Made by a program: the position numbers and the translations under genes. From Collimonas sp. OK242 (GTDB taxonomy: Bacteria; Pseudomonadota; Gammaproteobacteria; Burkholderiales; Burkholderiaceae_D): a stretch of DNA of 64,000 bases. This document shows positions 54,278 through 63,927 of the stretch, one piece after another; the first letter of the stretch is position 1, and each line of letters begins with the position of its first letter. The notes under the pieces are model-generated. The model saw only the letters and a program-made list of their open reading frames with translations, was not told the DNA's origin and made no database searches. Where the stretch lies: the NCBI RefSeq assembly GCF_900107095.1, contig NZ_FNOR01000005.1:62001-126000 (forward strand). Direction: 5' to 3'.

Positions 54278-55618
54278 TCATGTGCGCATCAATGCTTCGA
54301 TCTCGGCCAGCGAGGTAGGGACGTCGCTGGTCAGGTTGTGGTTGCCGTCTGCAGTAACCAGGATGTCGTCTTCGATGCGGATGCCGATATTCCAGTATTG
54401 TTCCGGCACGCCCTCGGCCGGACGCACGTAGATGCCCGGTTCGACCGTGGTGACCATGCCGGGCTGCAGCTTGCGCCACGGCTTTTGCTGGCCTTCCGGG
54501 GCGGCTGCACCGGGTTCGCGGTAGGCGCCGACGTCATGCACGTCAAGACCGATCCAGTGACCGGTGCTGTGCATGTAGAACTGGCGATAGTCGCCATTGG
54601 CGATCACGTCGTCGAGCGTGCCGGTTTTGTTCTTGTTGAGCAGGCCGGTATCCAGCATGCCTTGCGCCAGCACCCGCAGCGCTGCGTTGTGGCCGTCGAT
54701 GAAGCACTGTCCCGGGCGGGTTGCCGCTATCGCGGCCTGCTGCGCCGCCAGCACGATTTCATACAGCGTTTTTTGCGGACCGGAGAATACGCCATTGGCT
54801 GGAAATGTGCGGGTGATGTCGGAGGCGTAGCTTTCGAATTCACAGCCGGCATCGATCAGCACCAGGTCGCCGTCTTTCAGTTCGGTGTTGCCGGCGCGGT
54901 AATGCAGCACGCAAGCGTTAGCGCCGGTGGCGACGATCGAGGTATAGGCCGGGGACTCCGCGCCTTGGGTGCGGAATTCATGCAGCAATTCAGCTTCCAG
55001 ATGATATTCGCGCAAGCCGGGACGGGCCAGGCGCATCGCGCGGCAATGGGCGCCGGCGGCAATCTGCCCGGAGCGTTGCATGATCGCGTGCTCACCTGCG
55101 TCTTTAAACAGGCGCATTTCAGCCAGCAGCGGATCCAGGCTATGGATAGTGGCCGGTGCGCTGACGCCGATACGGGCCTGGCCGCTCAATTTGTTGAGCC
55201 AGCCTTGCAATTGAATATCGCGATTAGCTTGTTTGCCCAGCGAGTAAAAAATCGCCGGCGCATCGGCCAGCAGTTTCGGCATTTCGGTATCGATGGCGCC
55301 GATCGCAAACGCGGCGTCGAAACCGAGCTGCTCGCGGGCGGCGTCAGGGCCGAAACGATAGCCGTCCCAGATTTCCCGTTCCAGATTTTTTTCCCGGCAA
55401 AACAGGATCGCCTTTGCATCTTTGCCGGCGATCAGGACGATCACGGCGTCCGGCTCGGTGAAACCGGAAAGATAATAGAAGCTGCTGTCATGGCGATACG
55501 GAAAATCGGAGTCGGCGTTGCGAGCGGCCTCGGGCGCCGTCGAGATGACGGCGACGCCGCCGCCCATGGCCTGCATCTGCGCAATCAGTTTGCTGCGGCG
55601 TGTGCTGTAAGGAGTCAT
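54278..55618 (-). CDS. pepP: Xaa-Pro aminopeptidase
   Basis: A 446-residue aminopeptidase P that removes the first residue from peptides with proline in position two. The N-terminal creatinase-like domain (YLSGFTEPDAVIVLIAGKDA) is followed by the pita-bread domain with metal ligands in VLIDAGCEFESYASDITRTF (two Asp), HSTGHWIGLDVHD (His), VTTVEPGIYV (Glu) and RIEDDILVT (Glu). The gene is cytoplasmic. In Escherichia coli pepP also lies before ubiH, so the order is conserved. Confidence 0.94.
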   Translation of the reverse strand: MTPYSTRRSKLIAQMQAMGGGVAVISTAPEAARNADSDFPYRHDSSFYYLSGFTEPDAVIVLIAGKDAKAILFCREKNLEREIWDGYRFGPDAAREQLGFDAAFAIGAIDTEMPKLLADAPAIFYSLGKQANRDIQLQGWLNKLSGQARIGVSAPATIHSLDPLLAEMRLFKDAGEHAIMQRSGQIAAGAHCRAMRLARPGLREYHLEAELLHEFRTQGAESPAYTSIVATGANACVLHYRAGNTELKDGDLVLIDAGCEFESYASDITRTFPANGVFSGPQKTLYEIVLAAQQAAIAATRPGQCFIDGHNAALRVLAQGMLDTGLLNKNKTGTLDDVIANGDYRQFYMHSTGHWIGLDVHDVGAYREPGAAAPEGQQKPWRKLQPGMVTTVEPGIYVRPAEGVPEQYWNIGIRIEDDILVTADGNHNLTSDVPTSLAEIEALMRT

Positions 55619-55668
55619 GCGGGCGTCTTTCTGGGATAGGTTAATGTGTTGCGGCTATGTGTTGTCAA

Positions 55669-56376
55669 CTACAGCGGCGCGTTCAGTTGATTCAGGCGTT
55701 CGATGGTGCCGACATCAGTCCATTCGCCGCGATACACGTCGCCGCCGATCTGGCCGCGCGCTGCATTTTCGCGCAGCAAGGTCACCAGCTTTGCCGATTG
55801 GCCGGCGCCGACGCCATCGAACATCGATGGCCGGTAAACGCCGATGCCGGAGAAGGTATAGGTATGGCCGGGCTCACCCTCGTTGCTGACCGAAAAACTG
55901 TGCAGCGCGAAATCGCCCTGCGGGTGGTGGGCAGGATTTTTCACCAGGAACAGCCAGGCATTGTCGCGCTTGTCCAGCGCATACGGCTGGCCCCAGATGT
56001 CATTGTCTTCCAGCGTATTCTTGACTTGCTCGAAGTCGAAATGCGGGCAGTAGACATCGCCTGCAATCGCCACGAACGGCGCCGCGCCGAGCAGATGGCG
56101 AGCGTTGGCGATGCCGCCCGCGGTTTCCAGCGCCACGGCTTCCGGCGAGTAGGTAATCGTCGCGCCGAATTTGCTGCCGTCGCCCAGCGCATCTTCAATC
56201 ATTTGCCCCAGGTGAGCGTGATTGATGACGATGTCGGTGATGCCGGCACGCACCAGGTTGACGATGTGCCAGACGATCAGCGGCCGGCCGCGGACCGTCA
56301 GCAAGGGTTTGGGGATGGTGTCGGTCAGCGGGCGCATGCGCTCGCCGCGGCCGGCGGCGAAAATCATTGCTTTCAT
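55669..56376 (-). CDS. murU: N-acetylmuramate-1-phosphate uridylyltransferase
   Basis: A 235-residue nucleotidyltransferase: AMIFAAGRGERMRPLTDTIP with KPLL is the nucleotide-binding start, IVINHAHLGQMIEDALG and ALETAGGIANARHLL follow, and IAGDVYCPHFDF holds the metal-binding Asp. It makes UDP-MurNAc from MurNAc-1-phosphate in the recycling route that bypasses the fosfomycin target MurA. It is immediately downstream of amgK (32 bases), the pairing known in Pseudomonas. Confidence 0.93.
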   Translation of the reverse strand: MKAMIFAAGRGERMRPLTDTIPKPLLTVRGRPLIVWHIVNLVRAGITDIVINHAHLGQMIEDALGDGSKFGATITYSPEAVALETAGGIANARHLLGAAPFVAIAGDVYCPHFDFEQVKNTLEDNDIWGQPYALDKRDNAWLFLVKNPAHHPQGDFALHSFSVSNEGEPGHTYTFSGIGVYRPSMFDGVGAGQSAKLVTLLRENAARGQIGGDVYRGEWTDVGTIERLNQLNAPL

Positions 56377-56408
56377 GGAGGCTCTATTCGATGTGCAATT
56401 AGAACGGA

Positions 56409-57446
56409 TCAGAACGTATAGCCGACCTGCACCGCTTTATCTTCCAGCTTGTCCAGCAAGCGTACCAGCGGGATCAGTTCGCGGTAGCGCAGCGCCGTCT
56501 TGCGGGTGTACTCCATGACCAGCGGGATGTCTTTCAGGTAGGCTTCCTTACCGTCGCGGTGATACAGGCGCGCGAACAGGCCGAGTATCTTCAGGTGGCG
56601 TTGCAAGCCCATGTACTCGAAATCGCGATAGAAAATGTCGATATCCGGATTGACCGGCAGGCCGGCGCGTTTGGCGCGTTCCCAGTAGCGGATTGCCCAG
56701 TCGAGCACCTGCGCCTCATCCCACTGGATATAGACATCGCGCAGCAGCGACACGATGTCATAGGTAATCGGGCCGAACAGTGCGCCCTGGAAATCCAGCA
56801 CGCCAGGATTGCCGTTTGGCAGCACCATCAGGTTGCGTGAATGATAGTCGCGATGGACAAATACTTGCGGCTGCGCCAGGTTGTTGGCGAGGATGGCGTC
56901 GAAAACCTTGTTCAGCTCGCTGGTTTGCTGGTCGCTCAGGCTCGCATTCAGGTGCTTGCCGAGATACCATTCTGGAAATATTTGCAATTCTCGTAACAGG
57001 AAGGCACGGTCGTACTCGGGCAGCACGCCGGGCTGACTCTTGGTTTGCAGCAACACCAAGGCGTCGATCGCGTCCATATACAGTTTCGGCGCGGTATCGT
57101 CATTCAATTGTTGCAGGTAAGTGGTAGAACCCAGGTCGGACAGCAGCAAAAAACCGCGTTCAACGTCTTGCGCCAGAATTTCCGGCACCGAAAGACCGAT
57201 GCCGGCAAACAGCCCGGCAATGTCGATGAAGGGTTTTACGTCTTCTTGCGGCGGCGGCGCGTCCATCACGATCAGGGTTTTGCCATCCGCGGCGTCGAGT
57301 CTGAAATAGCGCCGGAAACTGGCGTCGGCAGAGGCTGGGCGTAGCGTTGCAGGCAAGGTGGGAATAGCGCTAAGCGTAGTTAGCCATTCGACAATTTGGG
57401 TCTGGCGCAGATCGGGCAGGGCAGGGGCAGACTGTAATAAAGACAT
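56409..57446 (-). CDS. amgK: N-acetylmuramate/N-acetylglucosamine kinase
   Basis: A 345-residue anomeric sugar kinase of the aminoglycoside phosphotransferase fold. The ATP-site region includes TLIVMDAPPPQEDVKPFIDI, the catalytic loop reads VHRDYHSRNLM with its Asp and Asn, and VLDFQGALFGPITYDIVSLL carries the metal-binding Asp. It phosphorylates MurNAc at C1 for MurU. It starts a run amgK-murU-pepP-HAD-ubiH and is divergent from lptD, separated by 110 bases. Confidence 0.93.
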   Translation of the reverse strand: MSLLQSAPALPDLRQTQIVEWLTTLSAIPTLPATLRPASADASFRRYFRLDAADGKTLIVMDAPPPQEDVKPFIDIAGLFAGIGLSVPEILAQDVERGFLLLSDLGSTTYLQQLNDDTAPKLYMDAIDALVLLQTKSQPGVLPEYDRAFLLRELQIFPEWYLGKHLNASLSDQQTSELNKVFDAILANNLAQPQVFVHRDYHSRNLMVLPNGNPGVLDFQGALFGPITYDIVSLLRDVYIQWDEAQVLDWAIRYWERAKRAGLPVNPDIDIFYRDFEYMGLQRHLKILGLFARLYHRDGKEAYLKDIPLVMEYTRKTALRYRELIPLVRLLDKLEDKAVQVGYTF

Positions 57447-57498
57447 TGAGCATTCCAGTAATAAGCAAGCGTAATGCGTTGCCGGTAGTGAGTTCCCA

Positions 57499-57504
57499 TA
57501 TAAT
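57499..57504 (+). promoter_or_regulatory. Candidate -10 box of the lptD operon
   Basis: A consensus TATAAT lies at 57499-57504 in the 110-base divergent region. Upstream possible -35 boxes (GCGTTG or TTGCCG near 57476-57484) match less well, with spacing of 17 or 14. It points toward lptD, 53 bases before its start. Confidence 0.4.
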
Positions 57505-57556
57505 AAGGGATTAATTTCAAAAAATCGCCTGCTATGGTGTTTGCCAAATTCATTTC

Positions 57557-60010
57557 ATGACCCGGTCCTCCTCAGCGCTACCTAAGCAATCCCAGTCACA
57601 TTCAGGTCGGACCGCGCCAGGTCGGACCGCGCCAGATCGGGCGACGTCCCAATTGCCCGCGCTGCGGCGCATGACCGTCATGGTGGCTTCGGTCGTCGCG
57701 GCGATATCCATGCCGATGTGGGTTTGGGCGCAATCGATCGATCCGGCCGCGCCAGTCGTCCCTACCACGCAAAACAACGTCAGGCCGCCGCGCGTCAACG
57801 ATTCTGATGCGCCGACCACGGTAGAGGCTGAACAGATGACCGGCCGCCCGGACCGCCTGATCAACCTGGATAACGATGTCGACATGACGCGCGGTCAAAC
57901 CGAGATCAAGTCCAACAAGGCGACCTACCGGATCGTCGAGAACGAGGCAGAAGCCCACGGTTGCGTACGGATGAATCGCTATGGCGACAAATACACCGGC
58001 GACGATCTCAAGCTGAATATGGATTCCGGGCAAGGTTTCCTGACCAATCCGACTTACTGGTTTAAAGCGAATGACGGTCACGGCAGCGCCGAGCGCATCG
58101 ATTTTATCGATGAGGACAAGTCGAAAATCATCACCGGCACCTACACCACTTGCCCCGGCACCAAGCCGGACTGGTACATCAAGTCGAGTACGCTGGATGT
58201 CGATAGCGGCCTGGGCGAGGGAGTGGCCCATAACGGCATTCTTTACTTCAAGAGCGTGCCTATCCTTGGTTCGCCGGTGTTGTCCTTCCCTTTGTCGAGC
58301 GAGCGCCAGTCCGGCGTGCTGCCGCCGATCATCGGCAGCACCAACAACGGCGGTTTTGAGTTCAATCTTCCCTATTATTTCAATATCGCCCCTAACCGCG
58401 ATTTGACGCTGTACCCCAACATCATCACCCAGCGCGGTTTGCAAATGGGGGCTGACGCCCGTTACATAGGGGATGGCTACAGCGGGCAAACCAGGGTCGA
58501 ATTCTTGCCGGACGACAAGCTGACCAAGAGCAATCGCTATGCCTTGCAATCGATCCATGCGCAGACGCTGGCGCCTGGTTTGACCATGGGCTGGAACGTT
58601 AATTTTGCTTCGGACAATAATTATCCGGACGATTTCACGCGTTCGATTACCCAAAGTTCAACCCGGATATTGAACCGGGAGTTCGACTTGAACTACGCCG
58701 GCTCGTTCTGGAACGTGGCGGCGCTGGCTTCGCGCTATCAGGTATTGCAGGATTTCAATTCAAACGGACAACCGACGCTGAGCCGCCCGTATGACCGTCT
58801 GCCGCAAATTACCCTGAATGCCGGTAAGCAGGATATTTACGGTTTTGACTGGAGCGTGAACGCGCAATACACCCGGTTCCGAAACACGCAGTACGATTTT
58901 CCGCAGGGTAGCGGTATGCCCACGACCAGCAGCATTTTGCTGCCGTTGGGCGGCGACCGCATCTACATCAACCCGCAGCTTTCTTATCCGATTATTCGTC
59001 CGGGTTATTTCATCACGCCGAAAATCCAGCTGGATGCGACTTCCTATAACATCTCGCCGAACAAGTTTGGCATACCGAATCCAATTCCAACGGATGCAAC
59101 GCCGCTGGGTAACAGCTATAACCGGGTGCTGCCGACTTTCTCGCTCGATGCCGGCTTGATTTTCGAGCGCGAGGCAAAGTTTTTTGGCAATCCGATGACG
59201 CAGACGCTGGAGCCGCGCTTGTTCTACGTGCGTACGCCTTACCGTGATCAGAGCCAGTTCCCGCTGTTCGACAGCGGTGTGGCAGATTTCAATTTTGCCC
59301 AGATTTTCACGGAAAACCGATATAGCGGCCATGACCGTATTGGCGACGCCAATCAACTTACGGCGGCAGTGATCTCACGTTTTATCGAGGAATCCGGGAT
59401 AGAACGTTTGCGCCTGGGTATCGGCCAGCGTTTTTACTTTACCGAGCCGCGCGTGTCGCTCGGGGGCGCTACCGACACGATCACCAGCAGCCGTTCAGAT
59501 TTGCTGTTGACGGCGGGCGGGCAGGTGACGCAGGCACTGGGCGTCGACAATACAATCCAATACAGCCAGAGCAATAATCAATGGGTACGCGCCAGCTCCA
59601 CCATCAAGTGGCAGCCAGGCCCGAAAAAGGTAATCAATTTTTCTTATCAGCTGGATCACAACAACGTTGATCCGCTGCTGCTGGACAGTAAATACCTGAA
59701 GCAGTTTGACGTATCCGCTCAGTGGCCTATCAGCCGCCGTTGGTATGGCGTCGGCCGGGTCAGTTACTCCTTGCAGGAAAAAACAGTCGGACAAAGCTTG
59801 CTTGGACTTGAATACAAAGCCGATTGCTGGGTCTTCCGCGTGGTGGGACAACGTACGCCGACGTCGTCAACCCGCTCGACTACGGGTATATTCGTGCAAC
59901 TTGAGTTGAATGGTTTATCAAGCTTCGGATCGAATCCGATGCAAGCCCTGCGTAGCGGTGTTCCAGGTTATCAGAATGTTAATCAACCCGACTCTTTCAT
60001 CAGCCGTTGA
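57557..60010 (+). CDS. lptD: LPS-assembly outer-membrane protein
   Basis: An 817-residue outer-membrane protein that inserts lipopolysaccharide into the outer leaflet with LptE. A signal-type helix (MTVMVASVVAAISMPMWVWA, then QS) follows a Ser/Arg-rich start, which contains the duplicated pentapeptide GRTAP, so translation may start later at 57671. Residues about 90-220 form the LptA-like jellyroll (VEAEQMTGRPDRLINLDNDV, KATYRIVENEAEAHGCVRMN), and the rest the 26-stranded barrel. Cysteines occur at 136, 199 and 757 only; the pair 199/757 fits one conserved domain-linking disulfide, while the adjacent second pair of Escherichia coli is missing. surA follows. Confidence 0.95.
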   Translation: MTRSSSALPKQSQSHSGRTAPGRTAPDRATSQLPALRRMTVMVASVVAAISMPMWVWAQSIDPAAPVVPTTQNNVRPPRVNDSDAPTTVEAEQMTGRPDRLINLDNDVDMTRGQTEIKSNKATYRIVENEAEAHGCVRMNRYGDKYTGDDLKLNMDSGQGFLTNPTYWFKANDGHGSAERIDFIDEDKSKIITGTYTTCPGTKPDWYIKSSTLDVDSGLGEGVAHNGILYFKSVPILGSPVLSFPLSSERQSGVLPPIIGSTNNGGFEFNLPYYFNIAPNRDLTLYPNIITQRGLQMGADARYIGDGYSGQTRVEFLPDDKLTKSNRYALQSIHAQTLAPGLTMGWNVNFASDNNYPDDFTRSITQSSTRILNREFDLNYAGSFWNVAALASRYQVLQDFNSNGQPTLSRPYDRLPQITLNAGKQDIYGFDWSVNAQYTRFRNTQYDFPQGSGMPTTSSILLPLGGDRIYINPQLSYPIIRPGYFITPKIQLDATSYNISPNKFGIPNPIPTDATPLGNSYNRVLPTFSLDAGLIFEREAKFFGNPMTQTLEPRLFYVRTPYRDQSQFPLFDSGVADFNFAQIFTENRYSGHDRIGDANQLTAAVISRFIEESGIERLRLGIGQRFYFTEPRVSLGGATDTITSSRSDLLLTAGGQVTQALGVDNTIQYSQSNNQWVRASSTIKWQPGPKKVINFSYQLDHNNVDPLLLDSKYLKQFDVSAQWPISRRWYGVGRVSYSLQEKTVGQSLLGLEYKADCWVFRVVGQRTPTSSTRSTTGIFVQLELNGLSSFGSNPMQALRSGVPGYQNVNQPDSFISR

Positions 60011-60045
60011 ATCCGTCATTTTCACTTATGAACGTTTTTCCAATT

Positions 60046-61452
60046 ATGCGTAAAACCAATCAAACCCAACTCGCTGCAATCGCATTCTCGTTGTTGTCAG
60101 CCACTGCCGGCGGCGCCTGGGCTCAAACCGCGTCGAATCAGCCGGCGCCGCCGGCTGTCGCGCCAGTCACTGCCCCGGCCGCCAAACCGGCAGCAGCTAA
60201 AGCCGCACCGCAGACCGTCGATGCCATCATCGCTGTGGTGAACACGGATGTGATTACCCAGCAGGAATTGAATAAGCGCATGAGCGACGTGGTGCAACGT
60301 ATGCAGGCTCAAAAAATTGCGTTGCCGCCTGCCGCTGAACTGCAAAAACAGTTGCTGGAACGCATGATTCTTGAACGCGCCGAAGTCCAGTTGGCGAAAG
60401 AGAATGGTTTGTCGGTAGACGACGTCATGCTGGATCGCGCAATCAGCCGGATTGCCGATCAGAACAAGATGTCGATGGCGGATTTTCAAAAGCAGCTGGC
60501 GCAGGAAAAAATTCCTTACGCATCTTTCCGCGAGGAAATTCGACAAGAAATGTTATTGCAGCGTTTGCGTGAGCGTGAAGTCGACAACAAGATCCAGATT
60601 TCGGAATCGGAAGTTGATAATTACATTGCCGCTGACAAGAATAATAAGCAGGCCGCGCAGGAACTGGATTTAGCGCAGATTCTGGTCCGGGTGCCGGAAA
60701 ATGCTTCAGCCGAGCAGATTGCACAGCGCGCCAAACGTGCTGAAGAAGCCATGCAGCAAATCAAGTCTGGCGGCAATTTCGCCGCCATCGCAGCCGCTTT
60801 TTCCGATGCCAGCGACGCCTTGACCGGCGGCGACATGGGATGGCGCACGCAAGATCGCCTGCCGGCGCTGTTTGTAGAAGCAGTCGCAAATTTGAGCGCG
60901 GGCCAGGTGTCGAGCATTCTGAAAAGCGCCAATGGTTTTCATATCATCAAACTGGTTGGCAAGCGTGCTGCTCCCGCAGCTGCAACCGACACCGCGGCAG
61001 CGCCAGTCCAGCAAACCCATGTGCGGCATATCCTGATCAAGGTGACGCCGACCGTCACCGCGGCTGATGCACGCCGCCGTCTGGCTGACCTGAAGGAACG
61101 TATCGACAATAAGGCGGCAACGTTTGAAGATCTGGCCAAGTTGTATTCGAACGATTTGTCGGCCTCCAAGGGCGGCGATCTGGGCTGGGTTTACCCGGGC
61201 GATACAGTACCCGAATTCGAACGTGCGATGGATGCCCTGAAACCGGGCCAGATCAGCGATCCGGTCGAGTCGCCGTTCGGTTATCACCTGATCGAGGTGG
61301 TGGAGCGCAAGTCTAACGACGTATCCAATGAACGCCAGCGCCTGACCGCGCGGCTGGCGATTCGTGAACGTAAAACGGAAGAAGCTACTAACGAGTGGCT
61401 GCGCCAATTGCGCGACCGGACTTACGTGGAATACCGTAACGACGACCGTTGA
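60046..61452 (+). CDS. surA: Periplasmic chaperone and peptidyl-prolyl isomerase SurA
   Basis: A 468-residue periplasmic chaperone for outer-membrane proteins including LptD. The ATG at 60046 gives a clean signal peptide (MRKTNQTQLAAIAFSLLSAT, ending GAWA); an ATG at 60028 is an alternative. The N-terminal chaperone core (VDAIIAVVNTDVITQQELNK) is followed by two parvulin domains at about 206-305 (LAQILVRVPENASAEQI, GGDMGWRTQDRLP) and 325-422 (HVRHILIKVTPTVTAADA, GGDLGWVYPGDTVPEFERAM). No strong ribosome site is seen, consistent with coupling to lptD just upstream. Confidence 0.95.
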   Translation: MRKTNQTQLAAIAFSLLSATAGGAWAQTASNQPAPPAVAPVTAPAAKPAAAKAAPQTVDAIIAVVNTDVITQQELNKRMSDVVQRMQAQKIALPPAAELQKQLLERMILERAEVQLAKENGLSVDDVMLDRAISRIADQNKMSMADFQKQLAQEKIPYASFREEIRQEMLLQRLREREVDNKIQISESEVDNYIAADKNNKQAAQELDLAQILVRVPENASAEQIAQRAKRAEEAMQQIKSGGNFAAIAAAFSDASDALTGGDMGWRTQDRLPALFVEAVANLSAGQVSSILKSANGFHIIKLVGKRAAPAAATDTAAAPVQQTHVRHILIKVTPTVTAADARRRLADLKERIDNKAATFEDLAKLYSNDLSASKGGDLGWVYPGDTVPEFERAMDALKPGQISDPVESPFGYHLIEVVERKSNDVSNERQRLTARLAIRERKTEEATNEWLRQLRDRTYVEYRNDDR

Positions 61453-61507
61453 TTGCGTGCTAAGCCAGAATTTAAGCCAGTACACCAGCCAGTATCGAGA
61501 GTAGTGC

Positions 61508-62605
61508 ATGCCTGATCAATCTGCTGTGCAATCAGCTGCGCAATTAGCCACAGCGCCGCTGAAACCGCCAGGGCGGCCGAGGCCGGTATTGGCCGTCACT
61601 TGCGGCGAGCCGGCCGGCATAGGTCCTGAAGTCGCGATCAAAGCGGCCTGGCAGCTGCGCGCCGACATCAATAGCGTGCTGATTGGCGATGCTGCTTTCC
61701 TGGCGATGATCGCGGCTGAGATCGATCCGCAAATCCGCCTCGTGGCATTGTCGCAGCAAGCCTTGCGCAACAACGGCTTGCCGAATTTTCCGCATGATCA
61801 GATCGCGGTGATCGATTGTCCGCTCGATGCGCATGTGCAACCGGGCCACCTGGACGCACGCAACGGCCGCGCCGTATTGCGCACGCTGGATATCGCCATC
61901 AACGGTGCGCAGCAAGGTATTTTCGACGGCATGGTGACGGCGCCCCTGCAAAAAAGCACGATCAACGATGCCGGCGTGCCGTTTACCGGCCATACCGAAT
62001 ACCTTGCCGAAAAAAGCGCAACTGCGCAGGTCGTCATGATGCTGGCTACGGACCGGACCACGCCGCCCTTGCGGGTAGCGCTGGCGACCACGCATCTGGC
62101 GTTGAAAGATGTGGCGGCGGCACTGACCTTTGACAGCCTCAGCCGGACCATCGCCATCCTGCATGCCGATCTGCAGAAGAAATTCGGCCTGGCGCAGCCG
62201 CGCATCCTGGTGACGGGTTTGAATCCGCATGCAGGCGAAGGCGGTTACCTGGGACGTGAAGAAATCGACATCATCAGCCCGGCCCTGCAAGCGGCCAAAG
62301 CCGTCGGCATCGACGTGCGCGGTCCTTATCCGGCCGATACCTTGTTCCAGCAAAAATATCTGGCAGACGCCGACTGCGTATTGGCGATGTACCATGACCA
62401 GGGTTTGCCGGTATTGAAATATGCCAGTTTTGGACACGGCATCAACATCACGCTGGGTTTGCCGTTTATTCGCACCTCAGTGGATCATGGCACCGCACTG
62501 GATCTCGCCGCAGCCGGTTTGGGCCGGGCCGATCATGGCAGCATGCTGGCGGCGTTGAACGTCGCGGCGCAAATGGTGCGGCAGAGCAAATTGGCGGCTG
62601 CATAG
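61508..62605 (+). CDS. pdxA: 4-hydroxythreonine-4-phosphate dehydrogenase
   Basis: A 365-residue NAD-dependent enzyme of pyridoxal 5-phosphate synthesis. After a Pro-rich N-terminal extension of about 25 residues the core opens with [20 protein letters not shown]. Metal-binding His residues appear in [12 protein letters not shown] and [17 protein letters not shown], and [20 protein letters not shown] plus [12 protein letters not shown] complete the signature. It is third in lptD-surA-pdxA-rsmA, 55 bases after surA. Cytoplasmic, homodimeric in the family. Confidence 0.95.
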   Translation: MPDQSAVQSAAQLATAPLKPPGRPRPVLAVTCGEPAGIGPEVAIKAAWQLRADINSVLIGDAAFLAMIAAEIDPQIRLVALSQQALRNNGLPNFPHDQIAVIDCPLDAHVQPGHLDARNGRAVLRTLDIAINGAQQGIFDGMVTAPLQKSTINDAGVPFTGHTEYLAEKSATAQVVMMLATDRTTPPLRVALATTHLALKDVAAALTFDSLSRTIAILHADLQKKFGLAQPRILVTGLNPHAGEGGYLGREEIDIISPALQAAKAVGIDVRGPYPADTLFQQKYLADADCVLAMYHDQGLPVLKYASFGHGINITLGLPFIRTSVDHGTALDLAAAGLGRADHGSMLAALNVAAQMVRQSKLAAA

Positions 62606-62678
62606 GCTGCCACGCCGAGCTGATTGCCCAAGCTCTCGCAATTGTTTTAGCTTGTCCGTCCCGCAAATAAAGAAAAAA

Positions 62679-63452
62679 ATGAAGAACCACATCCCCCGCA
62701 AGCGCTTCGGCCAGAATTTCCTGACGGACGACACCGTGTTGTACAACATCATCGCTGCGATAGACCCGCAAGCCGACGATAATATGGTCGAGATCGGCCC
62801 CGGCCTGGCCGCCATGACGCGTTTACTGCTGGAGTCGTTGAAGCAATTGCACGTAGTCGAACTCGATCGCGATCTGGTGGCGCGCCTGCAAAAGAATTTC
62901 GATCCGGCGCGTTTGCACGTGCATTCCGCCGACGCGTTGAAATTCGATTTCAGCAGTATTCCTCTGACCGGCAATGGCAAATTGCGTGTGGTCGGGAATC
63001 TGCCTTACAACATTTCCAGTCCCTTGCTGTTTCACCTGGCGCAGATCGCGCCGCAGGTGCAAGACCAGCATTTCATGCTGCAAAAGGAAGTGGTAGAGCG
63101 CATGGTCGCCGCACCCGGCAGCAAAGCGTTTGGCCGCCTGTCAGTCATGCTGCAATGGCGTTACACCATGCAGTTGATGTTCATCGTGCCGCCGACCGCG
63201 TTCGATCCGCCGCCTAAAGTTGAATCAGCCATCGTGCGGATGATTCCGATTGCCCAGCCCTTGGCTTGCGACCAGAAAAAACTGGAAGACGTCGTGCTGA
63301 AAGCGTTTACGCAGAGACGCAAGGTGATCAGGAACTGCCTGGCGGGCATGTTTACGGAAAATGACTTGATTGACGTCGGTATCAATCCACAGGCGCGGCC
63401 AGAAACCATCTCGATGGAATTGTTTGTGGCGTTGGCAAATCGTTTGCCGTGA
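62679..63452 (+). CDS. rsmA: 16S rRNA (adenine1518/1519-N6)-dimethyltransferase
   Basis: A 257-residue SAM-dependent enzyme that dimethylates two adjacent adenines in helix 45 of 16S rRNA during late 30S assembly. The ATG at 62679 begins MKNHIPRKRFGQNFLTDD, the usual start; SAM motifs are MVEIGPGLAAMT, VVELDRDLVARL and the catalytic NLPYNISSPLLFHL. The C-terminal helical domain (VLKAFTQRRKVIRNCLAGMF) contacts rRNA. It is the last gene of the lptD cluster. Loss of the family enzyme gives kasugamycin resistance. Confidence 0.95.
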   Translation: MKNHIPRKRFGQNFLTDDTVLYNIIAAIDPQADDNMVEIGPGLAAMTRLLLESLKQLHVVELDRDLVARLQKNFDPARLHVHSADALKFDFSSIPLTGNGKLRVVGNLPYNISSPLLFHLAQIAPQVQDQHFMLQKEVVERMVAAPGSKAFGRLSVMLQWRYTMQLMFIVPPTAFDPPPKVESAIVRMIPIAQPLACDQKKLEDVVLKAFTQRRKVIRNCLAGMFTENDLIDVGINPQARPETISMELFVALANRLP

Positions 63453-63516
63453 CGATCTGATCAAGCATGGCCGGCGCCGGCCGCAATGGCTTATAAATCA
63501 GCTTATAAAGCGTGAC

Positions 63517-63927
63517 TTATAAAGCGGCGTCGGCGCCATGTCCCGCTTTGCGTTCTATCAATTCCACCTTGTAGCCGTCGGGATCCTGCACAAAGGCGAT
63601 TACGGTGCTGCCTCCCTTTACCGGGCCCGCTTCCCGCGTCACGTTGCCGCCTTGCGCCTTGACGGCCTCGCAGGCTTTGTAGGCATCTTCGACGGCGACT
63701 GCGAGGTGGCCGAACGCCGTGCCCTGGTCGTAGCTGTCGACGCCGTAGTTATAAGTCAATTCGAGTTCCGCATGATCCGGATTGCTGCCGTAGCCGACAA
63801 AAGCCAGCGTGTATTTGTATTCAGGATTGTCATTGGTGCGCAGCAGTTTCATGCCGAGCACCTTGGTGTAAAAATCGATGGAACGTTGCAGATTGCCGAC
63901 GCGCAGCATGGTGTGGAGGATACGCAT
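63517..63927 (-). CDS. gloA: Lactoylglutathione lyase (glyoxalase I)
   Basis: A 136-residue enzyme turning the hemithioacetal of methylglyoxal and glutathione into S-lactoylglutathione. All four metal ligands of the Escherichia coli nickel enzyme are found at the same numbers: His5 ([10 protein letters not shown]), Glu56 (AELELTYN), His74 (AFGHLAVAV) and Glu122 (GYKVELIER). The start at 63927 fits this numbering. The short length marks the nickel-dependent class. It converges on rsmA. The 73 bases to the window end show no further gene. Confidence 0.96.
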   Translation of the reverse strand: MRILHTMLRVGNLQRSIDFYTKVLGMKLLRTNDNPEYKYTLAFVGYGSNPDHAELELTYNYGVDSYDQGTAFGHLAVAVEDAYKACEAVKAQGGNVTREAGPVKGGSTVIAFVQDPDGYKVELIERKAGHGADAAL

